A stretch of 64,000 nt of DNA from an uncultured Clostridia bacterium (lineage in GTDB: Bacteria; Bacillota; Clostridia; TANB77; CAG-508): positions 10,889 through 74,888 of the forward strand of contig CAKOPZ010000005.1 of NCBI GenBank assembly GCA_934101145.1, given 5' to 3'. Shown here in pieces: positions 7,149 through 14,942 of the stretch (position 1 is the stretch's first letter; every line of letters starts with the position of its first letter). Below the pieces are notes generated by a model, which saw nothing but the letters and a program-made list of their open reading frames with translations, had not been told where the DNA came from and did not search any database. Made by a program: the position numbers and the translations under genes.

Positions 7149-8228
7149 ATGAGCAATAAAAGAGTATTGCTTGGTATGAGTGGAGGAGTTGATAGTTCTG
7201 TATCAGCTCTTTTACTTAAACAAGCAGGATATGATGTAATAGGTGCAACAATGAGATTGTGGGAAGATAAAGAAAACCCAGAAATTGAAGGTGGATGTTG
7301 TTCTTTTTCTGCAACATATGATGCTAAAAGAGTATGTGACAAGATAGGAATACCACATTATACATTGGATTGCAGAGAAAGTTTTGATGACAAAGTTGTA
7401 AATGATTTTATAAATTGTTATGAATGTGCAAAAACACCCAACCCTTGTATCGAGTGCAACAAGTATTTGAAATTTGATTTGTTCTATAAAAAGGCACTAG
7501 AACTTGGATGTGATTATATTTCTACAGGCCATTATGCAAAAGTAGAATATAGTGAAAAGTACAATCAATATGTATTAAAAAAATCAAATGCGAGCAAGAA
7601 AGATCAAACATATTTCTTATATAGTATGAATAAAAATGTTCTTTCAAAACTTGTTTTTCCTTTAGAAAATTTTGAGGACAAATCAGAGATAAGAAAAATT
7701 GCAGAGGAAAATGGACTTGCAGTTGCGAAAAAACCTGATAGTCAAGAGGTTTGCTTTATACCAGATAATAACTATATTGGATTTATAAAAAAACATTCTA
7801 CTAAAAAGATAAAGGGTGGAAATATTGTTCTTAAAGATGGTACGATTTTAGGAAAACATGAAGGATTAATTAATTACACAGTGGGGCAAAGGAAAGGGCT
7901 TGGAATAAGCTATAAAGAGCCATTGTATGTAATTAAATTAGATAAGGACACAAACGAGGTTATTGTTGGTACTGAGAAAGAATTATATTCAAATGTGTTA
8001 TATGCAAATGAACTTAATTTTTTACTAGATCTTGATTTTTCGAAGAAAATGGATGTTAAAGCTAAGATAAGATATAGGGCAAAAGAAGCGGATGCTGTAA
8101 TTTATCCAGAAGAAAATGGAATGGTAAAAGTTGAATTTAAAGAGCCTCAAAGAGCTATTACACCTGGCCAATCTGTAGTATTTTATATTAATGATGTGGT
8201 ACTTGGTGGAGGAAAAATTGTAGATTAA
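7149..8228 (+). CDS. mnmA: tRNA-specific 2-thiouridylase MnmA
   Basis: This 359-residue enzyme thiolates U34 of the Lys, Glu and Gln tRNAs with sulfur relayed from a cysteine desulfurase. The PP-loop SGGVDSS lies at residues 11-17. The two catalytic cysteines sit in NPCIECNKYLKF (Cys103) and DSQEVCFIPD. RGQ-type residues in GQRKGLGI and a C-terminal beta-barrel domain complete the family pattern. The last 26 bases are repeated at 8982-9007 beyond a toxin-antitoxin module, so that module appears to have been inserted at the gene's 3' end without disrupting it. Confidence 0.96.
   Translation: MSNKRVLLGMSGGVDSSVSALLLKQAGYDVIGATMRLWEDKENPEIEGGCCSFSATYDAKRVCDKIGIPHYTLDCRESFDDKVVNDFINCYECAKTPNPCIECNKYLKFDLFYKKALELGCDYISTGHYAKVEYSEKYNQYVLKKSNASKKDQTYFLYSMNKNVLSKLVFPLENFEDKSEIRKIAEENGLAVAKKPDSQEVCFIPDNNYIGFIKKHSTKKIKGGNIVLKDGTILGKHEGLINYTVGQRKGLGISYKEPLYVIKLDKDTNEVIVGTEKELYSNVLYANELNFLLDLDFSKKMDVKAKIRYRAKEADAVIYPEENGMVKVEFKEPQRAITPGQSVVFYINDVVLGGGKIVD
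8203..8228 (+). repeat. Left copy of 26-bp direct repeat (mnmA 3' end)
   Basis: The mnmA terminus TTGGTGGAGGAAAAATTG through the TAA stop is repeated with one mismatch at 8982-9007. It bounds the toxin-antitoxin module like an attachment-site or target duplication. Confidence 0.8.
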
Positions 8229-8258
8229 TTATGCAATAGAAAAATTTTATAAAAAAAC

Positions 8259-8287
8259 TTGAAATTTTCATAAAAAGTCTGTATAAT
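8259..8287 (+). promoter_or_regulatory. Strong sigma-A promoter of the antitoxin RNA
   Basis: TTGAAA, exactly 17 bases, TATAAT. Transcription should start near 8294. Confidence 0.8.
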
Positions 8288-8293
8288 GAATAT

Positions 8294-8466
8294 AATAATA
8301 GAGATACCAAAAAGTATCTTGTCCAAATCAAATGTTAGCCGCAACCCTGTTTGCGGGGTATAAATGTATAGGTGTGCAAATGTTACTCGCAACCCTACTT
8401 GCGACAAATAAATGCGTAGGTGGACAAATGTTAATAAAAATCTACCTTTTTGAAGGTAGATTTTTT
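8294..8466 (+). ncRNA. Type III antitoxin RNA with two 48-nt repeats
   Basis: Two tandem 48-bp units (8329-8376 and 8377-8424) and a 9-base start of a third (8425-8433) each contain the hairpin-forming CGCAA-CCCT..-TTGCG. The repeats are followed by an intrinsic terminator (8437-8466) and then directly by the toxin gene. Promoter, short tandem RNA repeats, leaky terminator, toxin is the fixed layout of type III systems (ToxIN, CptIN, TenpIN), in which the toxin cuts the RNA into single repeats that inhibit it. The number and length of repeats are closest, from memory, to the CptI type. The precise pseudoknot cannot be derived by eye. Confidence 0.75.
8437..8466 (+). terminator. Terminator between antitoxin RNA and toxin gene
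   Basis: AAAATCTACCTT / AAGGTAGATTTT, 12-bp stem, 4-nt loop, T6. In type III systems a leaky terminator here sets the antitoxin-to-toxin ratio. Confidence 0.85.
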
Positions 8467-8473
8467 GTTAGAA

Positions 8474-8953
8474 ATGAGGTACAAAGTGAAAGTAGAAAAT
8501 GGAAAATTTTATTTTATAAAAGATAATTTTTTTGATCTATTTAAAGGTTATAAATTAATGGAGAATAAAGAAAATGGTAATAAAAGACCTTGCTATTTTT
8601 GTTTTAATGATATAGAAGATGAAAGAATAATTTGGTTTGTTCCAATATCTAGTAAAGTGGATAAATATAAATTAATATACGAAAACAAGAAGAAGACCAA
8701 AAAGAAAGTCTATAACTTTGTTTTTGGAAAAGTTTTAGGAAAGGAAAAAGCATTTTTAATACAAAATATTTTTCCAACAACTGAAGAGTATATAGAAAAT
8801 AAATACCAAAATAAGATGCAAGATGTAGAAATAACTGAAACTTTGAAGCAGGAGATTATAGAAACGTCAATGAATGTTATAAAACTGGCTAAAAAAGGAA
8901 TTAATATTCCGTTTTATGATATAATTGAAATGAAAAATATATTGATAAAGTAA
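8474..8953 (+). CDS. Type III toxin-antitoxin endoribonuclease, ToxN/CptN-like
   Basis: This is a 159-residue basic protein from the ATG at 8474; no good Shine-Dalgarno precedes it, in keeping with low expression. KRPCYFCFND (38-47) and IIWFVPISSKVDKY (52-65) fit the ToxN/AbiQ fold core, where a Ser/Thr-Ser-x-Lys segment forms the RNA-cutting site. FGKVLGKEKAFLIQNIFP (84-101) and a C-terminal helical region ending RKGI-like (LAKKGINI, 138-145) follow. The strongest support is context: tandem RNA repeats and a terminator directly upstream. Such toxins cleave mRNA and often act as phage-abortive systems or in plasmid maintenance. Family assignment to CptN versus TenpN is uncertain. Confidence 0.72.
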   Translation: MRYKVKVENGKFYFIKDNFFDLFKGYKLMENKENGNKRPCYFCFNDIEDERIIWFVPISSKVDKYKLIYENKKKTKKKVYNFVFGKVLGKEKAFLIQNIFPTTEEYIENKYQNKMQDVEITETLKQEIIETSMNVIKLAKKGINIPFYDIIEMKNILIK

Positions 8954-8981
8954 TGACTTGTATATAATGATTATGTAGAAA

Positions 8982-9007
8982 TTGGTGGGGGAAAAATTGT
9001 AGATTAA
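8982..9007 (+). repeat. Right copy of 26-bp direct repeat (mnmA 3' end)
   Basis: 25 of 26 bases match 8203-8228. This copy lies outside any gene and adjoins the hairpin that probably served as the original mnmA terminator. Confidence 0.8.
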
Positions 9008-9008
9008 A

Positions 9009-9094
9009 AAAAAGCACCACATTATGCTTTGCCGAGCTATGTGGTGTTTTATCCTTAATAAGGTAGCACACATTTCTGTGGCTCTCATTTTCTA
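9009..9094 (-). ncRNA. Putative small RNA of about 85 nt
   Basis: On the minus strand a consensus promoter (TTGACA, complement of 9122-9127; 16-base spacer; TATAAT, complement of 9100-9105) directs transcription toward a strong terminator whose stem CACCACAT/ATGTGGTG (9039-9046 with 9015-9022) is followed by eight U. The transcript has no open frame with a ribosome site. Small hairpins CACA-GAAA-TGTG and CCTTATTAAGG are visible, and GAGC near the 5' end could pair with GCTC in the terminator loop. I do not recognise the family. The terminator stem can also work on the plus strand for mnmA. Confidence 0.55.
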
Positions 9095-9099
9095 TCTTT

Positions 9100-9127
9100 A
9101 TTATACAGATTTTTTTTATTTTGTCAA
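9100..9127 (-). promoter_or_regulatory. Promoter of the minus-strand small RNA
   Basis: Reading the minus strand: TTGACA, 16 bases, TATAAT, a near-perfect sigma-A promoter with no open frame behind it. Confidence 0.65.
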
Positions 9128-9152
9128 ATATTATTTTTGAAAATTTAAAAGA

Positions 9153-9190
9153 ATAGATTTACAAACTTTTGTTTGCAAATCTATTGATTT
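9153..9190. terminator. Bidirectional hairpin with T-rich flank
   Basis: AATAGATTT-ACAAAC and GTTTG-CAAATCTATT form a long stem with a TTTT loop and a GATTTTTAT tail. It separates the small-RNA promoter from the next gene. Confidence 0.5.
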
Positions 9191-9246
9191 TTATATAAAA
9201 GTATGATAAAATAAGCATAGTTGTTTGTTTAAGAGAGGTGAAGTAT

Positions 9247-9486
9247 ATGTCTAAAAAAGAGGACGTAGAGCTAGTTACACTAATTGAAGAAATAAACGAA
9301 GTATTAAAAGAAATAAAAATTGAACAAGTAAATCAAAGAAAAATGCTTATTAAAAATCATAAAGTTAATATGCAAAAGTTTTCAAAACTGATTGAGTTTA
9401 ATGAGATAATGGATATGACAAATCAGGTTTTTGAAAGAAGAATATCAAGCATAGAAGCTTTATTATATGAAGTATTCAAGTCGTAG
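9247..9486 (+). CDS. Small coiled-coil protein of unknown function
   Basis: This 79-residue protein starts at the ATG at 9247, six bases after AGAGAGGTG. It is almost wholly helical and charged, with heptad-like Leu/Ile spacing (VTLIEEINEVLKEIKIEQV, FSKLIEFNEIMDMTNQVFE). There are no cysteines, no signal peptide and no membrane helix. It stands alone between two terminator hairpins. I do not recognise a family, and no function is offered. Confidence 0.65.
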   Translation: MSKKEDVELVTLIEEINEVLKEIKIEQVNQRKMLIKNHKVNMQKFSKLIEFNEIMDMTNQVFERRISSIEALLYEVFKS

Positions 9487-9506
9487 TAAAAAAATGTAGA
9501 AAGAAA

Positions 9507-9544
9507 AGAAGTAACTTTTATGAAAAAATAGGTTACTTCTTTTT
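9507..9544 (+). terminator. Intrinsic terminator
   Basis: AGAAGTAAC / GTTACTTCT stem followed by TTTT, after the coiled-coil gene. Confidence 0.75.
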
Positions 9545-9642
9545 GTATCTAAAAACACGAAAAAACCAAGTAATTTGCCAAAATGTATTGTAATAAGAAC
9601 ATTTTTGTAATAAAATAGTCGCCAAGAGGAGTTGATTATGAT

Positions 9643-10893
9643 ATGAAAGAAACATTTGAAAATTATGAATCTAATGTAAGGAGTTACTGTAGAAAATGGC
9701 CTGTTGAAATGAAATATGCAAAAGGTTCTATATATACTGATGTAGATGGAAATGAATATATAGATTTTTTTGATGGAGCAGGTGCTTTAAACTATGGACA
9801 TAACCCTGATTATATAAAAGAAAAGTTGATAGATTATTTACAAAGTGATGGAATTGTACACTCACTTGATATGTACGCAGTTCCAAAAGAAAAATTTATA
9901 AGTTACTTTGAAGAGAAAATATTAAAACCACGTGGTTTAGATTATAAAATAGCATTTCCTGGACCAACAGGTACAAATGCAATTGAACTTGGACTTAAAC
10001 TTGCAAGAAAAGTTAAAAAGAGACCATATATTTGGGCTTTTACAGGAGCTTTTCATGGTATGACATTAGGAGCACTTGCCTTAACAACTGAAGCAGCAGC
10101 AAGAGCTGGAGCAGGAGTGCCACTTCAATTTGTAGAACATATTCCTGCACCATATTCTATGGGTGGAAATTTTGATACAATAGGATATATGGAAAATATG
10201 CTATCAGATGACCATTCAGGGTTTGAAAAACCTTCTGCAATTATAATTGAAACAGTACAACAAGAGGGTGGAATTCATGTATTTAGCAAAGAATTTTTAC
10301 AAGATTTAAGAGCTTTTTGTGATAAACATGATATACTTCTTATTTGTGATGAAGTGCAAATTGGTTGTTCAAGATCTGGAACTTTCTTCTCTTTTGAAAG
10401 AGCTGATATTGTTCCTGATATAGTTTGTATGTCAAAATCAATTGGAGGATACGGAATTCCTTTTGCTGTAACATTGTTTAAAAGAGATTTAGATGTATTT
10501 AATCCAGGTGAGCATAATGGAACATTTAGAGGTTGCCAACTTTCTATGGTAGCAGGACTTGCAGCACTTGAGATGACAGTAGAACAAGATATACCAGCAC
10601 AAGTTAAGGCTAAAGAGAAAATAGTTAAAGAATATTTAGAAAAAGAAGTAAAACCATTATTAAAGGATGGAATGGTAATAAGAGGAATAGGACTTACTTG
10701 GGGAATTGAATTTAATGATGGAAAACTTGCAAGAGCTGTACTAGATAGATGTTTTGAAAAGAAATTGATAATTGAACTTGCAGGAAGCAATGATTCTGTA
10801 TTAAAGATAATGCCATCACTTGTAATTGAAGATGAGTTATTATTAAAAGGACTTGAAATTGTAAAAGAGTCTATTAAGGAAATTTTAAAATAG
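9643..10893 (+). CDS. EctB-like diaminobutyrate--2-oxoglutarate aminotransferase
   Basis: This is a 416-residue class III PLP-dependent aminotransferase. It begins YESNVRSYCR, then DGNEYIDFFDGAGALNYGHN (38-54) and FPGPTGTNAIELGLKLARK (105-123), a pattern specific to EctB-type enzymes that convert aspartate semialdehyde and glutamate to 2,4-diaminobutyrate. Asp236 (ICDEVQIG) and Lys265 (VCMSKSIGG) are the PLP-binding residues. AGAGGAG lies 11 bases before the ATG. There is no ectA or ectC nearby, so ectoine synthesis is not supported. Diaminobutyrate for another product, or a related amine substrate, is possible. Confidence 0.8.
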   Translation: MKETFENYESNVRSYCRKWPVEMKYAKGSIYTDVDGNEYIDFFDGAGALNYGHNPDYIKEKLIDYLQSDGIVHSLDMYAVPKEKFISYFEEKILKPRGLDYKIAFPGPTGTNAIELGLKLARKVKKRPYIWAFTGAFHGMTLGALALTTEAAARAGAGVPLQFVEHIPAPYSMGGNFDTIGYMENMLSDDHSGFEKPSAIIIETVQQEGGIHVFSKEFLQDLRAFCDKHDILLICDEVQIGCSRSGTFFSFERADIVPDIVCMSKSIGGYGIPFAVTLFKRDLDVFNPGEHNGTFRGCQLSMVAGLAALEMTVEQDIPAQVKAKEKIVKEYLEKEVKPLLKDGMVIRGIGLTWGIEFNDGKLARAVLDRCFEKKLIIELAGSNDSVLKIMPSLVIEDELLLKGLEIVKESIKEILK

Positions 10894-10901
10894 TAAGAAA
10901 A

Positions 10902-10967
10902 AAACAGCTCTATATGACATAAATCTTGAAACATCAAGAAAATAGGTCTGGCAAGAGCTGTTTTCTA
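10902..10967 (+). terminator. Terminator hairpin after the aminotransferase gene
   Basis: AAAACAGCTCT and AGAGCTGTTTT pair across a loop of about 40 nt, followed by CTATATAC. The long loop makes it a weaker call. Confidence 0.5.
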
Positions 10968-10994
10968 TATACTAGGAAGGATAGATATAAATAT

Positions 10995-12380
10995 ATGAAA
11001 AAGAATTTTAGATTTTACGTAGCTTTATGGGGAGCAAAAGCAGGAACAATTTTGTTAAAATTATTAAGAAGAAATGCTTCATTTTTTCCTGGAAAGTTTG
11101 CAATAACAGTTTGCCCTGATTTTATGGCAAGAATTGATAAACCTAAAACGGTTATTGCTGTTACTGGAACAAACGGAAAAACTACAGTATGCAATATGAT
11201 AGAGGATGTGCTAAAAGATAATAATTATAGTATTATAGATAATAAACTTGGATCAAATGTAGAGTCTGGTGTAGTAACAGCCTTTATAAAAGGTGCGAGT
11301 TTAGCTGGAAAGACTAAAAAAGATATTGCAGTATTAGAAGTGGATGAAAGAAGTGCAAATAAAGTGTACAAGTATTTGACGCCTACATACTTAATTTGTA
11401 CAAATTTATTTCGTGATTCGATGGTTAGAAATGCACATGCAGAATTTATTGCAGATATATTGAGTAAATATATTCCAAGAGATACAAAGCTAATTTTAAA
11501 TGGTGATGATTTAATTTCTTGCAATATTGCACCAGAAAATAATAGAGTTTATTTTGGAATTGATAGAATATCAACTGATACAGATGAATGTCATAATATT
11601 GTACGTGATATTGTTGTTTGTCCAAAATGTAATGGAAAATTAAAGTATGATTTTGTTAGATATCATCATATTGGACGAGCCCATTGTGAAAAGTGTGATT
11701 TTGGCTCACCTAAAATTAATTACGAAGTAACAAACTTAGATATTGAAAATAAAAAAATGACGATGAATGTTGCAGGAAAAGAAGAGACTTATGATTTGAT
11801 TACAGATGGAATTATAAACATATATAATATGGTCGCTGTAATTAGTTTATTTAAAGAGCTTGGATTTGATGCAGAAAAAATAAATAATTCGTTAAAAAAA
11901 CAAAAAATAGTTGAGACAAGATTTGCTGTAGAACAAGTTAAGGATAAAAAAATTGTTACACATTTAGCAAAGGGAATGAATCCTATTGCTTGCTCAAGAG
12001 TATTTGACTATATTAAAAAAGAACCAGGAAACAAGGCAGTTATATTAATACTTGATGATTTTCATGATGCACATGATAGTTCAGAAAATATAACCTGGCA
12101 TTATGATACAGATTATGAATTTTTAAATGATGAGAGTATAAAACAAGTAATTACGACAGGTGTAAGAAATTTGGATACATATGTACGTTTGCAAATGGCA
12201 GGTATTCCAAAAGAAAAAATTGTTCATATGCGAGATGAAGTTGAAGCAGCAAGCAATATTAAATTAGATGGAATTGATACAATTTTTATTTTATATGATA
12301 TTTATACAATCCATTTAAGAGATGCTGTTAAAAAGGAAGTTGAAACTGTAATAAATGATGAGGAAAAAGGGAAGGAATGA
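10995..12380 (+). CDS. murT: Lipid II isoglutaminyl synthase subunit MurT
   Basis: This is a 461-residue Mur-ligase-family protein, taken from the ATG at 10995 (AGGAAGG upstream; the canonical KKNFRFYVALWGAKAG start). The ATP P-loop is in VTGTNGKTT. A Cys4 zinc ribbon typical of MurT is inserted (CPKC...CEKC, near residues 211-237), and a C-terminal DUF1727-like domain carries the Asp-rich LDDFHDAHDSSENITW. MurT with GatD amidates the D-Glu alpha-carboxyl of lipid II. It is translationally coupled to the next gene (ATGA overlap). The partner here lacks its glutaminase residues, so the ammonia source is uncertain. Confidence 0.93.
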   Translation: MKKNFRFYVALWGAKAGTILLKLLRRNASFFPGKFAITVCPDFMARIDKPKTVIAVTGTNGKTTVCNMIEDVLKDNNYSIIDNKLGSNVESGVVTAFIKGASLAGKTKKDIAVLEVDERSANKVYKYLTPTYLICTNLFRDSMVRNAHAEFIADILSKYIPRDTKLILNGDDLISCNIAPENNRVYFGIDRISTDTDECHNIVRDIVVCPKCNGKLKYDFVRYHHIGRAHCEKCDFGSPKINYEVTNLDIENKKMTMNVAGKEETYDLITDGIINIYNMVAVISLFKELGFDAEKINNSLKKQKIVETRFAVEQVKDKKIVTHLAKGMNPIACSRVFDYIKKEPGNKAVILILDDFHDAHDSSENITWHYDTDYEFLNDESIKQVITTGVRNLDTYVRLQMAGIPKEKIVHMRDEVEAASNIKLDGIDTIFILYDIYTIHLRDAVKKEVETVINDEEKGKE

Positions 12381-13090
12381 GATTTAATATGAAGATAGAA
12401 ATATTATTTCCAGAGTTTTGCAATTTGTTTGGAGATATAAGCAACATGAAATATTTAAAAAAGTGCTTACCTGATGAGGAATATATAGAGACATCAATTG
12501 AAGATGAGCCAGCATTTGTATCTCAAGATGTAAACTTTATATACATGGGTGCAATGACAGAAAGAACACAAGATAAAGTAATTGCAAAATTAAAACCATA
12601 TAAAGAAAGAATACAAGAATTAATAGAAAAAAATGCTATATTTTTAGTAACAGGAAATGCAATTGAGATATTTGGCAAATACATAGAAAATGAAGATGGA
12701 AGTAGAATAGAAGGTTTAGGAATCTTTGATGTATATGCTAAAAGAGATATGATGCATAGACATAATAGCCTATTTACAGGAAAGTATGAAGATATAGAAA
12801 TTGTTGGATTTAAGAGCCAATTTACTATGATGTATGGAAATATAGACAGCAATTATTTTATAGAAGTTGAAAAAGGAGTTGGAATTAATCCAGAATGTAA
12901 ATATGAAGGAATAAAGCAAAACAATTTCTTTGGAACATATTTAACAGGACCATTACTTATTATAAATCCACTATTTACTAAAAAAATATTAAAAATGCTT
13001 GGAAAAGAAGATACAAAACTTGCTTTTGAAGAGGATTGCACAGAAGCATATAAGGTTAGATTAGAGGAATTTAAGAGAGTTCCAGCCTAA
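12377..13090 (+). CDS. GatD-like amidotransferase subunit lacking catalytic Cys and His
   Basis: This 237-residue protein (or 233 from the in-frame ATG at 12389) overlaps murT by 4 bases. It aligns with GatD through the start (KIEILFPEFCNLFGD), EGLGIFDVY and FFGTYL.GPLL. In Staphylococcus aureus GatD the nucleophile sits in ICGGYQFLG and the catalytic His in GTYLHGP. Here the equivalents read VTGNAIEIFG (Thr92) and GTYLTGP (Thr190), and the GGGSDREQ segment reads MGAMTERTQ. The fold and pairing are kept but glutamine hydrolysis should not be possible by the usual mechanism. A structural or regulatory subunit, or ammonia use by MurT, is inferred. Confidence 0.8.
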   Translation: MRFNMKIEILFPEFCNLFGDISNMKYLKKCLPDEEYIETSIEDEPAFVSQDVNFIYMGAMTERTQDKVIAKLKPYKERIQELIEKNAIFLVTGNAIEIFGKYIENEDGSRIEGLGIFDVYAKRDMMHRHNSLFTGKYEDIEIVGFKSQFTMMYGNIDSNYFIEVEKGVGINPECKYEGIKQNNFFGTYLTGPLLIINPLFTKKILKMLGKEDTKLAFEEDCTEAYKVRLEEFKRVPA

Positions 13091-13159
13091 AAATAACAAC
13101 TATTGAAAAATATGTATTTATGTGATATAAATATGTAAATAAAATTATAGGAAATAGAT

Positions 13160-14197
13160 ATGAAAAATATAAAAGATTTTAATTTAGACGAATTACAAGA
13201 AGAACTTGTGTCAATTGGTGAGAAAAAGTATAGAGCAGAGCAAATTTTTAAGTGGATATATGTAGAAAAAGTAAAAGAGTTTGATGAAATGACTAATCTT
13301 TCACTTGAACTTAGAGAAAAGCTTAAAGCTAACTATACAATGTGTAATTACAAAATTTTAAGAAAACAAGAATCTTCAGATGGAACAAAAAAATACTTAT
13401 TTGATGTACTTGATTCAAATGCAATTGAAACAGTACTTATGCAATATCATCATGGAAAAACCATATGTGTTTCATCTCAAATTGGATGCAAGATGGGGTG
13501 CAAATTTTGTGCATCAACTGGGGTTCAATTTGTAAGAAGTTTGACAGCAGGTGAAATTGTAGAGCAAATTTTAGCAGTTGAGCAAGATATCAATGATAAA
13601 ATATCAAATGTAGTATTTATGGGAATTGGAGAGCCTTTTGACAATTATGATAATGTAATGAAGGCAATAAAAATAATAAATAATCAAAAGGGGCTAAATA
13701 TAGGTGCAAGACATATAAGTGTTTCTACAAGTGGACTTGTTCCAAAAATTTATGATTTTGCAAATGAAGACCTTCAATGTACACTTTCAATATCACTTCA
13801 TGCTACAAATGATGAAAAAAGAAGTAGTATGATGCCAGTAAATAAAAGATATTCTATAGAAGAACTTATGGAAGCCTGCAGGTATTACATAGATAAAACA
13901 AATAAAAGAATATCTTTTGAATATGCACTTGCAAAGGACAATAATGATAATTTGGATGATGCAAAAGAGTTGGTTAAATTATTAAAAGGTATGCTTTGTC
14001 ATGTTAATTTGATACCAATTAATAAGATAGAGAATGGAAGTTATACAAAAAGCACAAATGAAAATATAATAAAGTTTAGAGATTATTTAAATGATAATGG
14101 AATAGTTGCAACAATTAGAAGAGAACTGGGTTCAGATATAGATGCAGCATGTGGACAGCTTAGGAGGAAAAATTTAAAAAATCAGGAGGAAAAATAA
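13160..14197 (+). CDS. rlmN: 23S rRNA/tRNA adenine-C2 methyltransferase RlmN
   Basis: This 345-residue radical SAM enzyme has the CKMGCKFC cluster motif (CxxxCxxC), the GIGEPFDNYDNV segment (GEP motif), and the C-terminal catalytic Cys in IDAACGQLRRK. It methylates A2503 of 23S rRNA and A37 of some tRNAs. It is the first gene of the rlmN-prpC-prkC group with a 4-base gap to the phosphatase, the usual Firmicutes arrangement. Confidence 0.97.
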   Translation: MKNIKDFNLDELQEELVSIGEKKYRAEQIFKWIYVEKVKEFDEMTNLSLELREKLKANYTMCNYKILRKQESSDGTKKYLFDVLDSNAIETVLMQYHHGKTICVSSQIGCKMGCKFCASTGVQFVRSLTAGEIVEQILAVEQDINDKISNVVFMGIGEPFDNYDNVMKAIKIINNQKGLNIGARHISVSTSGLVPKIYDFANEDLQCTLSISLHATNDEKRSSMMPVNKRYSIEELMEACRYYIDKTNKRISFEYALAKDNNDNLDDAKELVKLLKGMLCHVNLIPINKIENGSYTKSTNENIIKFRDYLNDNGIVATIRRELGSDIDAACGQLRRKNLKNQEEK

Positions 14198-14201
14198 ACT
14201 T

Positions 14202-14924
14202 ATGGTTTTTGCAAAAACAGATATAGGAAAAGCAAGGGAGCAAAATCAAGACTATTATTATATTACGCCAGATGATGAAAACCCTAAGATTTACATTTTA
14301 GCAGATGGAATGGGTGGATACAAAGGCGGAGAAGTGGCAAGCAATTTGGCAACAAATGCAGTAAGAGAGTATGTAAAAAATCATCTTAAGGTTGAAAATA
14401 CGAAAGAAGAATTGATAGAGTTAGTTCGAAGTTCCATGATTTATGCAAATGAGGTAGTTTTTGAAAAATCAAAAGAAATTCAAGAACTTGAAGGAATGGG
14501 TACTACACTTGAAGTTTGCTTAATATATAATAATAAAGCATATATTGGACATATTGGAGATAGCAGAATATATAGAATTCGAAAAGGAACGATGAGAAGA
14601 CTTACAAAAGATCACAGTTATGTTCAGCAACTTGTAGAAGAAAAAAAGATTACAAGAGAAGAGGCAAACAATCATCCTAAGAAAAATATGCTTACAAAGG
14701 CACTTGGATGTACTCCATTTGTAGAACCAGACATAAGAGCAAGAAATGTAGAAAAAAATGATATTTTTATAATGTGCACAGATGGACTAACAAATATGGT
14801 ATCAGAAGAAGAAATTTGTGATACAGTTATTAAAAATCCAGAAAAGGCAGCAGAAGAGCTAGTAAAACAGGCAAATAATTTTGGTGGTTACGACAATATT
14901 ACTGTTGTAATCGTAGTATCATAA
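14202..14924 (+). CDS. prpC: PP2C-family Ser/Thr phosphatase PrpC/Stp
   Basis: This 240-residue PPM/PP2C phosphatase reverses the action of the adjacent PASTA kinase. Metal-binding motifs are visible: TDIGKAREQNQD at the N terminus, LADGMGGYKGGE, IGHIGDSRIYR, CTDGLTNM and GGYDNITVV near the C terminus. The start is four bases after rlmN and the stop 18 bases before the kinase, so the three are probably co-transcribed. Confidence 0.95.
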   Translation: MVFAKTDIGKAREQNQDYYYITPDDENPKIYILADGMGGYKGGEVASNLATNAVREYVKNHLKVENTKEELIELVRSSMIYANEVVFEKSKEIQELEGMGTTLEVCLIYNNKAYIGHIGDSRIYRIRKGTMRRLTKDHSYVQQLVEEKKITREEANNHPKKNMLTKALGCTPFVEPDIRARNVEKNDIFIMCTDGLTNMVSEEEICDTVIKNPEKAAEELVKQANNFGGYDNITVVIVVS

Positions 14925-14942
14925 TATAAGGGAGAGAAAGTT

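Noticed and set aside
8329..8433. Tandem 48-bp repeats considered as a CRISPR array
   Set aside because: The units are contiguous, only two and a fraction, diverged, with no unique spacers and no cas genes. The layout fits a type III antitoxin RNA.
9009..9094. Minus-strand small RNA considered as a tracrRNA
   Set aside because: No Cas9, no CRISPR array and no repeat complementarity in the window.
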